Origin: Candidatus Dadabacteria bacterium
Lineage (GTDB): Bacteria; Desulfobacterota_D; UBA1144; Nemesobacterales; UBA2774
Direction: 5' to 3'
Length of the DNA: 8,517 nucleotides
NCBI GenBank assembly: GCA_003229065.1
Contig: QIHJ01000115.1
Location: 1-8,517 of the forward strand
The notes under the pieces were generated by a model. It made no database searches. It saw nothing but the letters and a program-made list of their open reading frames with translations, and was not told the DNA's origin. Made by a program: the position numbers and the translations under genes. This document shows positions 1 through 6,644 of this stretch, piece after piece; positions within the stretch are counted from its first letter, which is position 1, and every line of letters starts with the position of its first letter.

Positions 1-1
1 A

Positions 2-331
2 GCGCAGGCCCCGATGGCCCACACTCAGTTCCTCTGCGGACTTGACTTCGGTATAGGCCCTTCATTTGAGGTGGTTGTGGTCGGTGATCCCGGAAAAGGG
101 GATACGCAGGCTATGCTCAAGGCATTAAGTAAAGTCTATTCCCCTAATAAAGTTGTTCTTCTGAAAGAGCCTGAAAGCGACTCCGGCATTACATCTATCG
201 CCGAATTTACTAAAGGCCAGGCACAGCTAGACGGTAAGGCTACGGCATATGTATGTCTCAATTACGTCTGCAAGCTTCCGACCACGGATGTGGATAAAAT
301 GCTTGAGCTTTTGGCAGCCGATAAACCATGA
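2..331 (+). CDS. C-terminal end of a YyaL/SSP411-like thioredoxin-domain protein (5' partial)
   Basis: The reading frame is already open at the left edge (base 2) and ends in TGA, so this is the last 109 codons of a longer gene. The residues match, from memory, the end of the YyaL / spermatogenesis-associated protein 20 family (DUF255 thioredoxin domain followed by a six-hairpin glycosidase-like domain). Signs are the opening AHTQFLCGLDF, the VVVVGDPGKGDTQAML strand-helix, PNKVVLLKEP, and the family-typical tail TAYVCLNYVCKLPTTDVDKMLELL. The biochemical role of the family is poorly defined. The thioredoxin-like part lies upstream of the window, so its CxxC motif cannot be checked. The internal ATG at base 14 is not a credible start, because similarity begins before it. 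No clear terminator hairpin follows the stop. Confidence 0.85.
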   Translation, partial: AQAPMAHTQFLCGLDFGIGPSFEVVVVGDPGKGDTQAMLKALSKVYSPNKVVLLKEPESDSGITSIAEFTKGQAQLDGKATAYVCLNYVCKLPTTDVDKMLELLAADKP

Positions 332-352
332 TCCGAATTTATTAGAAACATA

Positions 353-380
353 TTGCTTTTCATTTACATAGTTTTATAAT
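353..380 (+). promoter_or_regulatory. Candidate sigma-70 promoter for the 53-codon gene
   Basis: A perfect TATAAT lies at 375-380, and TTGCTT at 353-358 is spaced 16 bases from it (only 3 of 6 matches to the -35 consensus). A start near 387 would give a leader of about 100 bases before the GTG at 488. A second -10-like TATACT lies at 449-454, but its nearest -35-like TTGCGT (423-428) is 20 bases away, which is too far. Either could serve the small gene; neither is proven. Confidence 0.35.
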
Positions 381-487
381 GTTGCTTAAAATAGAAAAGT
401 GAATTTTAGAGAATTTGCGTTTTTGCGTCACATCAGAAATTTATTGGCTATACTATAAATGACTTAATTTTCAGGAGGAAAAAGAGC

Positions 488-649
488 GTGGCAAGAAAAG
501 GGCGAAAAAAGGTAAAGGATCTCGTCGACATGCTTGAGGACCCGGAGAATTCGGGCTATATAGGCGGAGATTATGAAGATATGATGGAGCTTTTAGAGCA
601 AGAGCTTAGCGAGTCAGAGGATGAGCAGGATCAGGAAGTAGTGGAATAA
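488..649 (+). CDS. Small unrecognised protein, 53 aa, basic N-terminus and acidic C-terminus
   Basis: A GTG start is preceded by AGGAGG at 473-478 with 9 bases between, one of the best ribosome binding sites in the window. The frame runs 53 codons to TAA. The product begins with a strongly basic stretch ([12 protein letters not shown]) and ends in a strongly acidic one (residues 34-53, rich in E and D, predicted helical). It has no cysteine, signal peptide or membrane segment. I do not recognise a family. The split charge could suit a nucleic-acid- or protein-binding adaptor, but that is speculation. The last 19 bases overlap the 3' end of the convergent mnmG gene, so no space is left for a conventional terminator between them. 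The strong ribosome binding site is the main reason to accept it as real. Confidence 0.6.
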   Translation: MARKGRKKVKDLVDMLEDPENSGYIGGDYEDMMELLEQELSESEDEQDQEVVE

Positions 650-2544
650 ACCCCCTCTTGTGTTTGAACATTACCCCTCTTTAGATATACCATGAGAACA
701 GATACTGCGGCAGGCGTTATACCGGATACCCGGCTTGCCTGACCCAAGGAGCCCGGGCGGATGTCAGAAAGCTTCTGGACTATCTCTGTTGAAAGACCGG
801 GAATATTTTCATAAGAAAAGCTCTCTGGAATTCTTAAGTTCTCAAGCTTCTTAAACTTCTCTATCTGCTCCTTTTGCCTTTTGATATACCCCTCGTATTT
901 AGCGTCCATCTCTATTTGAGAAATAACATCTTCTCTAATTTCACGGAGCGGCGACCCTGGATATAAGTAGCCAAGATCACGGTATGAGATTTCAGGGCGC
1001 CTCAGAATCTCTTTTAAGCTCTGGGGCTTTTTAAGGGGTGAAGACCCGAGCTCCCCTAAAAGACGGTTAATATCCTGGCCCGGCGTCAGCTTTGTTATCT
1101 CAAGCCTCTTTAGCTCATCAATGATATTTTTCTTTTTATCCAGAAATTTGCTGAGCTCCTCATCCGTGTGAAGCCCGAGTGCGTATCCCTTCTCATATAA
1201 TCTTATATCGGCATTATCTTCCCTTAGCAAGAGTCTGTATTCAGCCCTTGAAGTAAACATCCTGTATGGCTCATCTACTCCTTTTGTGACAAGATCATCG
1301 ATCAGGATGCCTATATAGGCCTCAGAGCGGTCAAGTATGAGCGGGGGCTCACCCTTTACGCGCAGTGCTGCGTTAACTCCTGCCATGAGACCCTGGCTTG
1401 CAGCCTCCTCATAGCCGGTTGTGCCGTTTATCTGGCCTGCGAAATATAGATTATCTACAAGCTTTGTCTCAAGAGTGGGTTTTAAGCCTGTGGGGTCAAC
1501 GTAATCGTATTCGACAGCATAGCCCGGGCGCATTATCTCTACATCACTTAGTCCCTCGATGGTCCTGGCTACCTGATACTGCACCTCAAGCGGAAGGCTG
1601 GTCGATATGCCGTTTGGGTAAATCTCATACGTATTAACACCTTCGGGCTCTAAAAATATCTGGTGCCTCAACTTATCAGGAAACTTTACGACCTTATCTT
1701 CAATCGAAGGGCAGTACCTGGGACCCACGCCCTGTATTTCTCCGGAATAGAGTGGGGATTTGTCTAAGTTATCACGAATTACCCTGTGTGTGTCTTCGTT
1801 CGTATAAGTAATATAGCAGGGTAACTGCTCAAGCTGGGATTTGCCGTTTGAGAAAGAAAAGGGCTTCGGCACATCGTCACCGGGTTGTATCTCTAGAATA
1901 TCCCAATTGATTGTCCTGCCGTCGAAGCGGGGCGGGGTGCCGGTTTTTAATCTGCCTACCCTAAAACCGAGTGATCCGAAAGAGTCTGATATGCCCGTCG
2001 CCGCAGCTTCCCCCGCTCTTCCGGAAGATATTTTGGTGCGTCCTATGTGTATTAGACCGTTAGGGAAAGTTCCCGGAGTAACCACGACAGTGTGGGAGAG
2101 ATAATGCTCCCCGAGTGTCGTCTTTACCCCGACGACTCTCCCCCCTTCTACCAAGAACCCTTCGGCCATCCTCTGCTTAATATCTATATTGTCCTCGGAT
2201 TCGAGCCTCGCCTTCATATAGGCTCTGTAAGCCTGCCTGTCGGCTTGTATCCGGGTCGCCTGCACGGCAGCGCCTTTACGCGTATTGAGCCTTCTGAACT
2301 GTATTGCGGCATGATCGGCAGCCTTTCCCATCTCGCCCCCGAGGGCGTCTACCTCCTTTACGAGATGCCCCTTACCCACTCCGCCAATTGACGGATTGCA
2401 CGACATCAGACCTATCGTATCTATATTGGCCGTTAACACCAGAGTCTTAAGACCCATCCTCGCGGGCGCTAAAGCCGCCTCGCACCCCGCATGGCCCGCG
2501 CCAATGACGATCACATCGTATATCTTCTGATTACCCTTATCCAT
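631..2544 (-). CDS. mnmG: MnmG (GidA): tRNA uridine-5-carboxymethylaminomethyl modification enzyme
   Basis: MnmG is the FAD-dependent partner of the GTPase MnmE. Together they build the (carboxymethyl)aminomethyl group on wobble U34 of tRNAs reading two-codon families, using methylene-tetrahydrofolate and NADH, in the cytoplasm. At 637 residues it is full length (E. coli about 629). Visible marks are the FAD dinucleotide-binding [10 protein letters not shown] (15-24), [12 protein letters not shown] (49-60), the first family signature [11 protein letters not shown] (274-284) with the conserved cysteine, the second signature [12 protein letters not shown] (370-381), [20 protein letters not shown] (430-449), and the C-terminal MnmE-binding helices ending [23 protein letters not shown]. 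About 14 extra residues follow and are probably unconserved. The ATG at 2544 fits the usual N-terminus. The common neighbours rsmG and parAB are absent here. Its 3' end overlaps the small + strand gene by 19 bases. Confidence 0.98.
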   Translation of the reverse strand: MDKGNQKIYDVIVIGAGHAGCEAALAPARMGLKTLVLTANIDTIGLMSCNPSIGGVGKGHLVKEVDALGGEMGKAADHAAIQFRRLNTRKGAAVQATRIQADRQAYRAYMKARLESEDNIDIKQRMAEGFLVEGGRVVGVKTTLGEHYLSHTVVVTPGTFPNGLIHIGRTKISSGRAGEAAATGISDSFGSLGFRVGRLKTGTPPRFDGRTINWDILEIQPGDDVPKPFSFSNGKSQLEQLPCYITYTNEDTHRVIRDNLDKSPLYSGEIQGVGPRYCPSIEDKVVKFPDKLRHQIFLEPEGVNTYEIYPNGISTSLPLEVQYQVARTIEGLSDVEIMRPGYAVEYDYVDPTGLKPTLETKLVDNLYFAGQINGTTGYEEAASQGLMAGVNAALRVKGEPPLILDRSEAYIGILIDDLVTKGVDEPYRMFTSRAEYRLLLREDNADIRLYEKGYALGLHTDEELSKFLDKKKNIIDELKRLEITKLTPGQDINRLLGELGSSPLKKPQSLKEILRRPEISYRDLGYLYPGSPLREIREDVISQIEMDAKYEGYIKRQKEQIEKFKKLENLRIPESFSYENIPGLSTEIVQKLSDIRPGSLGQASRVSGITPAAVSVLMVYLKRGNVQTQEGVYSTTS

Positions 2545-2571
2545 TGTCTAATTTCTCGCCGTGAAAAAACC

Positions 2572-2591
2572 ATATGAATTGTAATTCATAT
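2572..2591. repeat. 20-bp inverted repeat over the mnmG -10 box (operator-like)
   Basis: The left arm ATATGAATT (2572-2580) and right arm AATTCATAT (2583-2591) are exact reverse complements around a 2-base centre (GT). The repeat is centred on the predicted mnmG -10 hexamer, in the divergent mnmG / SCP2 spacer. Short AT-rich palindromes of this form are typical of dimeric helix-turn-helix operators. The partner regulator is not identified. Confidence 0.5.
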
Positions 2592-2605
2592 ATGCCGGGC
2601 GTCAA
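2578..2605 (-). promoter_or_regulatory. mnmG promoter (TTGACG - 16 bp - TACAAT)
   Basis: On the - strand, TTGACG (2605-2600) and TACAAT (2583-2578) each match 5 of 6 consensus bases and are separated by 16 bases. A start near 2571 would give a leader of about 27 bases before the mnmG ATG. This is one of the two best promoter matches in the window. A 20-bp inverted repeat covers its -10 box, so repression by a dimeric regulator is plausible. Prediction from sequence only. Confidence 0.6.
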
Positions 2606-2623
2606 ACATTAGCGCGCAAGTTG

Positions 2624-2632
2624 TGGTATAGA
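2624..2632 (+). promoter_or_regulatory. Candidate extended -10 promoter for the SCP2 gene
   Basis: TGG followed by TATAGA (2627-2632) gives an extended -10 element with 4 of 6 hexamer matches, about 50 bases before the GTG start. No good -35 is seen at the usual distance, so this is a weak call. Confidence 0.3.
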
Positions 2633-2684
2633 AGCAAGTTAGATGGTAAACTGATTTTCCATTCTACAGGGGAGATAATATATA

Positions 2685-3008
2685 GTGCCTACAACCAGAG
2701 ATATTTTCGACAAGGTGGATAGGAAGTTGAGAGAGCGGTCTCATGAGTTTACGGAGCTCGGAGTCGTATATAAATTCATACTTAAGGGCCCGGACGGGGG
2801 AACCTGGATTGTGGACCTGAGGAAGGAGACTTTCGGTGTAAGAGAGGCTGAAGAAGAGGCGCAGTGCACCTTTAAGGCGAGCGCCCAGAACTTTATAAAC
2901 CTGGTTACCGGCAAGCTTCGCCCCGAGAGCGCGCTACTGACCGGTAAGCTTAAGCTTGCAGGGGACATAGGGCTTGCGATGAAGTTCAGGGAATTAATAA
3001 AGGGTTAG
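2685..3008 (+). CDS. SCP2 sterol-binding domain protein, 107 aa
   Basis: The protein is a single SCP2 (sterol carrier protein 2) domain of 107 residues, the normal size for the stand-alone bacterial form. The fold makes a hydrophobic tunnel for fatty acyl chains or other lipids; the true ligand in bacteria is generally unknown. Family signs are GGTWIVDLRKETFGV (38-52), the CTFKASAQNFINLVTGKLRPESALLTGKLKLAGDIGLAMKF stretch (61-101), and especially the closing LTGKLKLAGDIGLAMKF. There is no signal peptide, so it should be cytoplasmic. The start is GTG with AGGGGAG (2668-2674) 10 bases upstream. It stands alone, divergent from mnmG and convergent with the sulfotransferase gene, so context gives no ligand. 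Confidence 0.9.
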   Translation: MPTTRDIFDKVDRKLRERSHEFTELGVVYKFILKGPDGGTWIVDLRKETFGVREAEEEAQCTFKASAQNFINLVTGKLRPESALLTGKLKLAGDIGLAMKFRELIKG

Positions 3009-3049
3009 TCTCTCCGGGTCAAAAGATCATAACAGAAGCAATACGGAGC

Positions 3050-3067
3050 GGAATTAGTCTTAATTCC
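3050..3067 (+). terminator. Possible hairpin terminator between convergent genes
   Basis: GGAATTA (3050-3056) and TAATTCC (3061-3067) form a perfect 7-bp stem with a 4-base loop, 41 bases after the SCP2 stop and 14 bases beyond the sulfotransferase stop. The sequence after it on the + strand is T-rich but broken (TTATAACATTATTCTT). The stem is weak, so function is uncertain. Confidence 0.35.
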
Positions 3068-3081
3068 TTATAACATTATTC

Positions 3082-3951
3082 TTAATAACCATAATCTCTC
3101 AAAAGAGCGGCCTTTTCTTTTGTAAAGGCTTCAAGCTCCGGCTCGTTTCGGTAAGCGTACGCGCGGCTTTTATTTATATCTTGCGTAAGCTCTTTTATGC
3201 GGTCGGGACTTGCTTTGAGACCAGCAAATTCGCACAACGTCTCTAAAACCCGGGCGGGCTCGTCCAGGAAATCCTCATACTTTATCTCTATTGCCCGCTC
3301 ACCAAGGTCCTCAATATGTGTGCGTGCTTCCTGCATGTACTCCTGCCACATATTGAGTCCCTCCTCCGCTGAGGCGCCCCTTAAATCTATGAACACTCTC
3401 TTTGACGGAATGAATTTCTGCATTAAGTAATACCAGTAAATACCTCTCCAGCTCCTGTGTTTTTCACTTAAGCGCAGAAGCCCCTTTTTTCTACGGGTAC
3501 TCAGACTATTTACTATATCCATGGGGTGACGGTATATATGTATTACCTTTGCATCGGGGAATATGTCGAGCCAAAGCGGTAAGGTAAAGGTGTTCCTGGG
3601 GTCTTTCCATCCCCATGGGATATCGAGGTTGGCTGGAGCCCCGGCACTTAAGTACTTTCCCAAACCCAGGTATGAAATTGCCCGGTGGGATTTCATTGTG
3701 AAAGTGATGAATTCCGTGAATAGTTTGCGTGCTTCACTATCCCGCAGCAGATATTTAATGGCGCCCGGAGTTTCCAAACCCCCGCTGCACTGTGCGAGCA
3801 GCCAATCGTTTATCTCACGGAAAAACAGAGCTTCATGGTTATTTGTTAATTTACTGCCGCAGAACAGTCCCAGAGACTCGAGCATTCTTGTGAGCAAACT
3901 CGTGCCGGAACGGCTCATTCCGATTATTATGACGGGAGATGAAGACTTCAT
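3082..3951 (-). CDS. PAPS-dependent sulfotransferase family protein, 289 aa
   Basis: Sulfotransferases of this family move a sulfate group from PAPS to a hydroxyl or amino group on a sugar, lipid, protein or small molecule. The N-terminal GMSRSGTSLL (11-20) is the 5'-phosphosulfate-binding loop. WGWKDPR (113-119) is the usual second strand, and YRHPMDIVNS (140-149) is the 3'-phosphate-binding motif, with the conserved Arg and Ser. The C-terminal YEDFLDEPARVLETLCEFAGL (225-245) is also typical. About 290 residues is normal for the bacterial type. No signal peptide or membrane helix is seen, so it should act on the cytoplasmic side. The acceptor cannot be told from the sequence, and no PAPS-synthesis or glycan gene is nearby. 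The ribosome binding site before the ATG is weak. A 10-bp direct repeat flanks the gene, so lateral gain is possible but unproven. Confidence 0.88.
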   Translation of the reverse strand: MKSSSPVIIIGMSRSGTSLLTRMLESLGLFCGSKLTNNHEALFFREINDWLLAQCSGGLETPGAIKYLLRDSEARKLFTEFITFTMKSHRAISYLGLGKYLSAGAPANLDIPWGWKDPRNTFTLPLWLDIFPDAKVIHIYRHPMDIVNSLSTRRKKGLLRLSEKHRSWRGIYWYYLMQKFIPSKRVFIDLRGASAEEGLNMWQEYMQEARTHIEDLGERAIEIKYEDFLDEPARVLETLCEFAGLKASPDRIKELTQDINKSRAYAYRNEPELEAFTKEKAALLRDYGY

Positions 3952-4095
3952 AGCTCTAAACTGAAATTACACTATATAGGTTGGAATGACAATCCCGATT
4001 AGGGTGAAGCTCCACAACATTATTCAAACAACGTAAATGCCGGGGTAGTTGAATTTAAAGTAGTCAAACAACACTGGAGTGCTGCATGTCCCTTA

Positions 4096-5313
4096 TTATC
4101 TGGCTAAGAAACTTCTCAGCACATCGCCCATATCGGATGCAGCCAGTTTCTCGAGCGCCCTCTTTTCTATCTGTCTAATACGCTCGCGCGTGAGGTCAAA
4201 CCTTCTGCCTATCTCATCGAGCGTGTACGTGCTGTCCTGGTCTATACCGAAGCGGAGTCTTATAATCTCTTCCTCTCTCGGAGTGAGCACATTTAGGGCA
4301 TCCCTGATTTCATGCGTGAGCGCTGTGGTGGCCATAACCGAATCGGGCGCAGGAGAGCTGTCATCTGAAATGAAATCCAGAAGAGTGGTCTTCTCGCCGT
4401 CTAAAATGGGGGTATCTAACCTGGCGGCGTCGTTGGTCGACTCAAGTATCCTCTTTACACCCTCAACCGAAATACCTGCAACCTCGGCCACTTCATCCGG
4501 CAGGGGTTTCCTTCCCATTTCCTTGTGAAGCAGCGAGCTTATCCTGTAGACCTTACTCGCCTGCTCGAGAACATATACCGGGACTCGAATGGTGCGTGTC
4601 TGGTCTAACAGAGCTCTTGAAATCGCCTGATGTATCCACCACGAAGCATATGTAGAGAACTTGTAGCCCTTTGTGTGATCGAACCTTTCGACCGCTCTCA
4701 TAAGACCGACATTACCTTCCTGGATTAGATCCGTTAACGGAAGGCCTCGGCCCATATAGCGCTTCGATATACTCACTACGAGTCTTAAATTGGCTTTTAC
4801 AAATCTTTCTTTAAGCTCTGCCGCACGTCCGGAAAAGACTTTTATAAAAGTGCTCAGGCTGTCTATTCTTTTTGTTAAGACCTCTTTACTGACGCGGTTC
4901 TTAACATTTCCGTTTTTATTCCTTTTGATAAGGCTTTCTCTTCTCTTATTCAACTTGTCTACATTTACTATAAACTGAAAAGATTTTGCCTCGCACTTCT
5001 TTATTTGAGCAGAGACCTCGACCTCTTCCTTCGCAGTTAATAGAGACTCGATGGCCATGTCCTTAAAATACACATAAAGAAGCCTGAACTGCTCATCGGG
5101 CGTCCATTCCTCTTCTTCGTTAGTTTCTTTAACCGGAGTAGGTTCGATCTCGAAGCCGAAATCGGAGGCGTCATTTTCGATCACAACATCACTACCCAAA
5201 CCAATAGATGAATAGGATTCGTTATCCTGTGTATTGAAATTCTCCATATCGGAGCCTACATGCTGAACATCTCTGAATTTTCCTGATTTCATTCTCGCAC
5301 CTTTTAAATCCAT
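4096..5313 (-). CDS. Sigma-70 family RNA polymerase sigma factor (RpoD-like, 405 aa)
   Basis: This factor directs RNA polymerase to promoters. Residues 1-75 are acidic and unlike a standard region 1.1. Region 1.2 is at 76-107 ([19 protein letters not shown]). A lysine/arginine-rich insert of about 60 residues (108-168) follows. Region 2 (170-247) includes [20 protein letters not shown]225-226 and Q229 are kept, but S232 stands where E. coli RpoD has T440. Region 3 is at 250-325 with a finger-like [17 protein letters not shown]. Region 4 (335-405) has the helix-turn-helix [17 protein letters not shown] and the RpoD-like end [10 protein letters not shown]. At 405 residues it is shorter than most proteobacterial RpoD proteins and may be group 2 (alternative, RpoD-like) or a reduced primary factor. 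The start is uncertain: M8 (ATG at 5292) has AAGGTG close upstream, whereas the ATG at 5313 has no ribosome binding site. Confidence 0.93.
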   Translation of the reverse strand: MDLKGARMKSGKFRDVQHVGSDMENFNTQDNESYSSIGLGSDVVIENDASDFGFEIEPTPVKETNEEEEWTPDEQFRLLYVYFKDMAIESLLTAKEEVEVSAQIKKCEAKSFQFIVNVDKLNKRRESLIKRNKNGNVKNRVSKEVLTKRIDSLSTFIKVFSGRAAELKERFVKANLRLVVSISKRYMGRGLPLTDLIQEGNVGLMRAVERFDHTKGYKFSTYASWWIHQAISRALLDQTRTIRVPVYVLEQASKVYRISSLLHKEMGRKPLPDEVAEVAGISVEGVKRILESTNDAARLDTPILDGEKTTLLDFISDDSSPAPDSVMATTALTHEIRDALNVLTPREEEIIRLRFGIDQDSTYTLDEIGRRFDLTRERIRQIEKRALEKLAASDMGDVLRSFLAR

Positions 5314-5577
5314 AGAATAATTTTATTAGAGTAATTGTACTGCAATATATCGAAATATGTATTAAATTAGCCCATACCCCTTGTACAAAGTAAAATATGC
5401 AGAACAACCTTATTACTATACGGCTTATAAATCAAAAAGTCAAGCACTTTTGTTCGCAAATGCAAAGAAATTTGGGGTTTTCGAAATTTGCAATAATTAT
5501 AGGCAGTAAGGAGAATATAATGCTGTGTATTTACGCATTAGCTTACAAAAAATACAAGGTATTGCACACTCCAAATA

Positions 5578-6366
5578 TTACTGCTGATCCGATGCCTCCT
5601 GCTTACCCCCTGATTCATTAAAAACGGTTTCCTGCTCCACTGATTCCACATAAACGTCAAGACCTTCTCTATTTTTAAAATATGACGAATAACTCCATGC
5701 CTTATCGATCGTATCAAATTTGCCGATTTTAACCAGGTTCCACTTTTCTCCCCTCGAATTTTCAATAGGCACTATATAGGCATTATAACCTTTAGTTTTG
5801 TACCCGTCTGCAACACTACGAGCCTCCTCTGGGGTCGAAAACGCACTGACTTGAAGAGTGTATGAGCCTGCACGCGTAACGGCTTCTTCTTTCGCAGTAT
5901 CAGTTTCATTACCCGAATCACTGGTGATATTATTTTCAAATTCGGATGTTAAAACCTCTTCAGGAGCATTTTCCGCTTCGTTCATAAACAACTTTTGATC
6001 CGCACCGTTTAAATAGGTATTCTCAGAACTTCTTTCGTTTTCAGGTACTTCGGAACCGAGAAACTCACCCTCAATCAAACTCTTTTGGTCTTCCGTACCC
6101 GGTGTTTCATCACTATATATTATATCCATATCTCCCTGACCCGGGACTTCTCGGTCACCTGATATTACTTCTTTCCCCTCTATACTATGGGCCCTCTCGT
6201 TCTCGGCGCCCATATCTGGGGACTCAGACCCGAAAAAATAATCACCGTACTTAGAGCCTGCATAAAATCCTATTGCAAAAATAATAAGCACCATAAAAAA
6301 AGTGCCAAAACCCCGCCTCTTCCTACCCGGGCTTGTAATAATAAATCTAGGTTTTAACTCTGTCAT
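5578..6366 (-). CDS. SPOR-domain single-pass membrane protein, 262 aa
   Basis: SPOR domains bind peptidoglycan stripped of stem peptides, usually at the division septum. Layout: a basic cytoplasmic N-terminus (KPRFIITSPGRKRRG, 5-19), one membrane helix (about 22-37, TFFMVLIIFAIGFYAG), a long acidic, Ser/Glu-rich periplasmic linker (about 45-163), and the SPOR domain at 167-243 (SYTLQVSAFSTPEEARSVADGYKTKGYNAYIV ... WNLVKIGKFDTIDKAW). This is the FtsN/DamX-like architecture. The linker has no catalytic domain, so a structural or septal targeting role is likely. A GGGGA ribosome binding site lies 6 bases before the ATG. The tRNA-Leu gene ends 50 bases upstream on the same strand, so one transcript may cover both. 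The sigma gene lies 264 bases downstream. Confidence 0.92.
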   Translation of the reverse strand: MTELKPRFIITSPGRKRRGFGTFFMVLIIFAIGFYAGSKYGDYFFGSESPDMGAENERAHSIEGKEVISGDREVPGQGDMDIIYSDETPGTEDQKSLIEGEFLGSEVPENERSSENTYLNGADQKLFMNEAENAPEEVLTSEFENNITSDSGNETDTAKEEAVTRAGSYTLQVSAFSTPEEARSVADGYKTKGYNAYIVPIENSRGEKWNLVKIGKFDTIDKAWSYSSYFKNREGLDVYVESVEQETVFNESGGKQEASDQQ

Positions 6367-6416
6367 GAGAATCCCCAGCTTTTGCCGTTATCAATTGCTG
6401 CCATTTTAATTACTTT

Positions 6417-6504
6417 TGGTGCCGAAGGGGGGATTTGAACCCCCACGAGCTAATGCCCACTGGAACCTGAATCCAGCGCGTCTACCATGTTCCGCCACTT
6501 CGGC
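6417..6504 (-). tRNA. tRNA-Leu, anticodon CAG, CCA encoded
   Basis: Read on the - strand the gene folds as a class II tRNA. The acceptor stem is GCCGAAG/CTTCGGC (7 bp), the anticodon stem CTGGA/TCCAG encloses loop TTCAGGT (anticodon CAG, reads CUG), and the T stem GGGGG/CCCCC encloses TTCAAAT. A 15-base variable region can pair GGGC with GCTC (one G-U), as leucine tRNAs require. The discriminator is A, and CCA is encoded at 6419-6417. The total is 88 bases. It sits directly upstream of the SPOR gene and may be cut from a shared transcript. Confidence 0.97.
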
Positions 6505-6522
6505 ATTGGCATAACAAAACCC

Positions 6523-6538
6523 ATTACCCACAGGTAAT
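6523..6538. repeat. 16-bp inverted repeat just upstream of tRNA-Leu
   Basis: ATTACC (6523-6528) and GGTAAT (6533-6538) are exact reverse complements around CACA. The repeat lies between the candidate -10 element and the tRNA 5' end, overlapping the likely transcription start. It could be an operator or a 5' leader hairpin. Confidence 0.4.
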
Positions 6539-6547
6539 ATTATCACA
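6539..6547 (-). promoter_or_regulatory. Candidate extended -10 promoter for tRNA-Leu / SPOR
   Basis: On the - strand, TGT followed by GATAAT (6544-6539) forms an extended -10 element with 5 of 6 hexamer matches, about 35 bases before the tRNA 5' end. No good -35 is seen 16-18 bases upstream. It would serve the tRNA and possibly the SPOR gene behind it. Confidence 0.4.
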
Positions 6548-6551
6548 CTTG

Positions 6552-6569
6552 AAAAGCACTCGCTAGTGC
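6552..6569 (-). terminator. Possible terminator of the FIST gene
   Basis: On the - strand GCACT - AGCG - AGTGC (6569-6556) is followed directly by TTTT (6555-6552). It lies 75 bases past the FIST stop codon and just before the tRNA promoter region, the expected place. The stem is only 5 bp, so termination may be partial. A second 5-bp inverted repeat, TAATC/GATTA, lies at 6574-6588. Confidence 0.4.
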
Positions 6570-6644
6570 CTACTAATCCGCCTGATTAAAAAGGTTGCGG
6601 AGAGTTTATACGCTATGAGTTAAGAGTATTCGGGAATGAAATAT

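Noticed and set aside
1398..2391. Three + strand open frames of 79-99 codons inside mnmG
   Set aside because: They lie entirely antisense to a strongly conserved mnmG, lack convincing ribosome binding sites and show no family-like sequence.
2741..2968. 75-codon - strand open frame
   Set aside because: It is fully antisense to the SCP2 domain and its composition is typical of a shadow frame.
3197..3964. Two + strand open frames (77 and 133 codons) over the sulfotransferase
   Set aside because: Both are antisense to a gene with clear PAPS-binding motifs, and neither looks like a known protein.
4079..4978. + strand open frames of 149 and 62 codons over the sigma gene
   Set aside because: They are antisense to conserved sigma regions; the serine/leucine-rich composition is what reverse-strand reading of this gene gives.
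5222..5407. 61-codon - strand open frame at the sigma 5' end
   Set aside because: It overlaps the sigma N-terminus in another frame, is rich in Cys/Ile/Tyr as AT-rich noncoding DNA gives, and has no ribosome binding site.
5526..5556. TGTATTT/AAATACA inverted repeat after the SPOR gene as a terminator
   Set aside because: The arms are A/T rich, the loop is 17 bases and no T-run follows the stem on the - strand.
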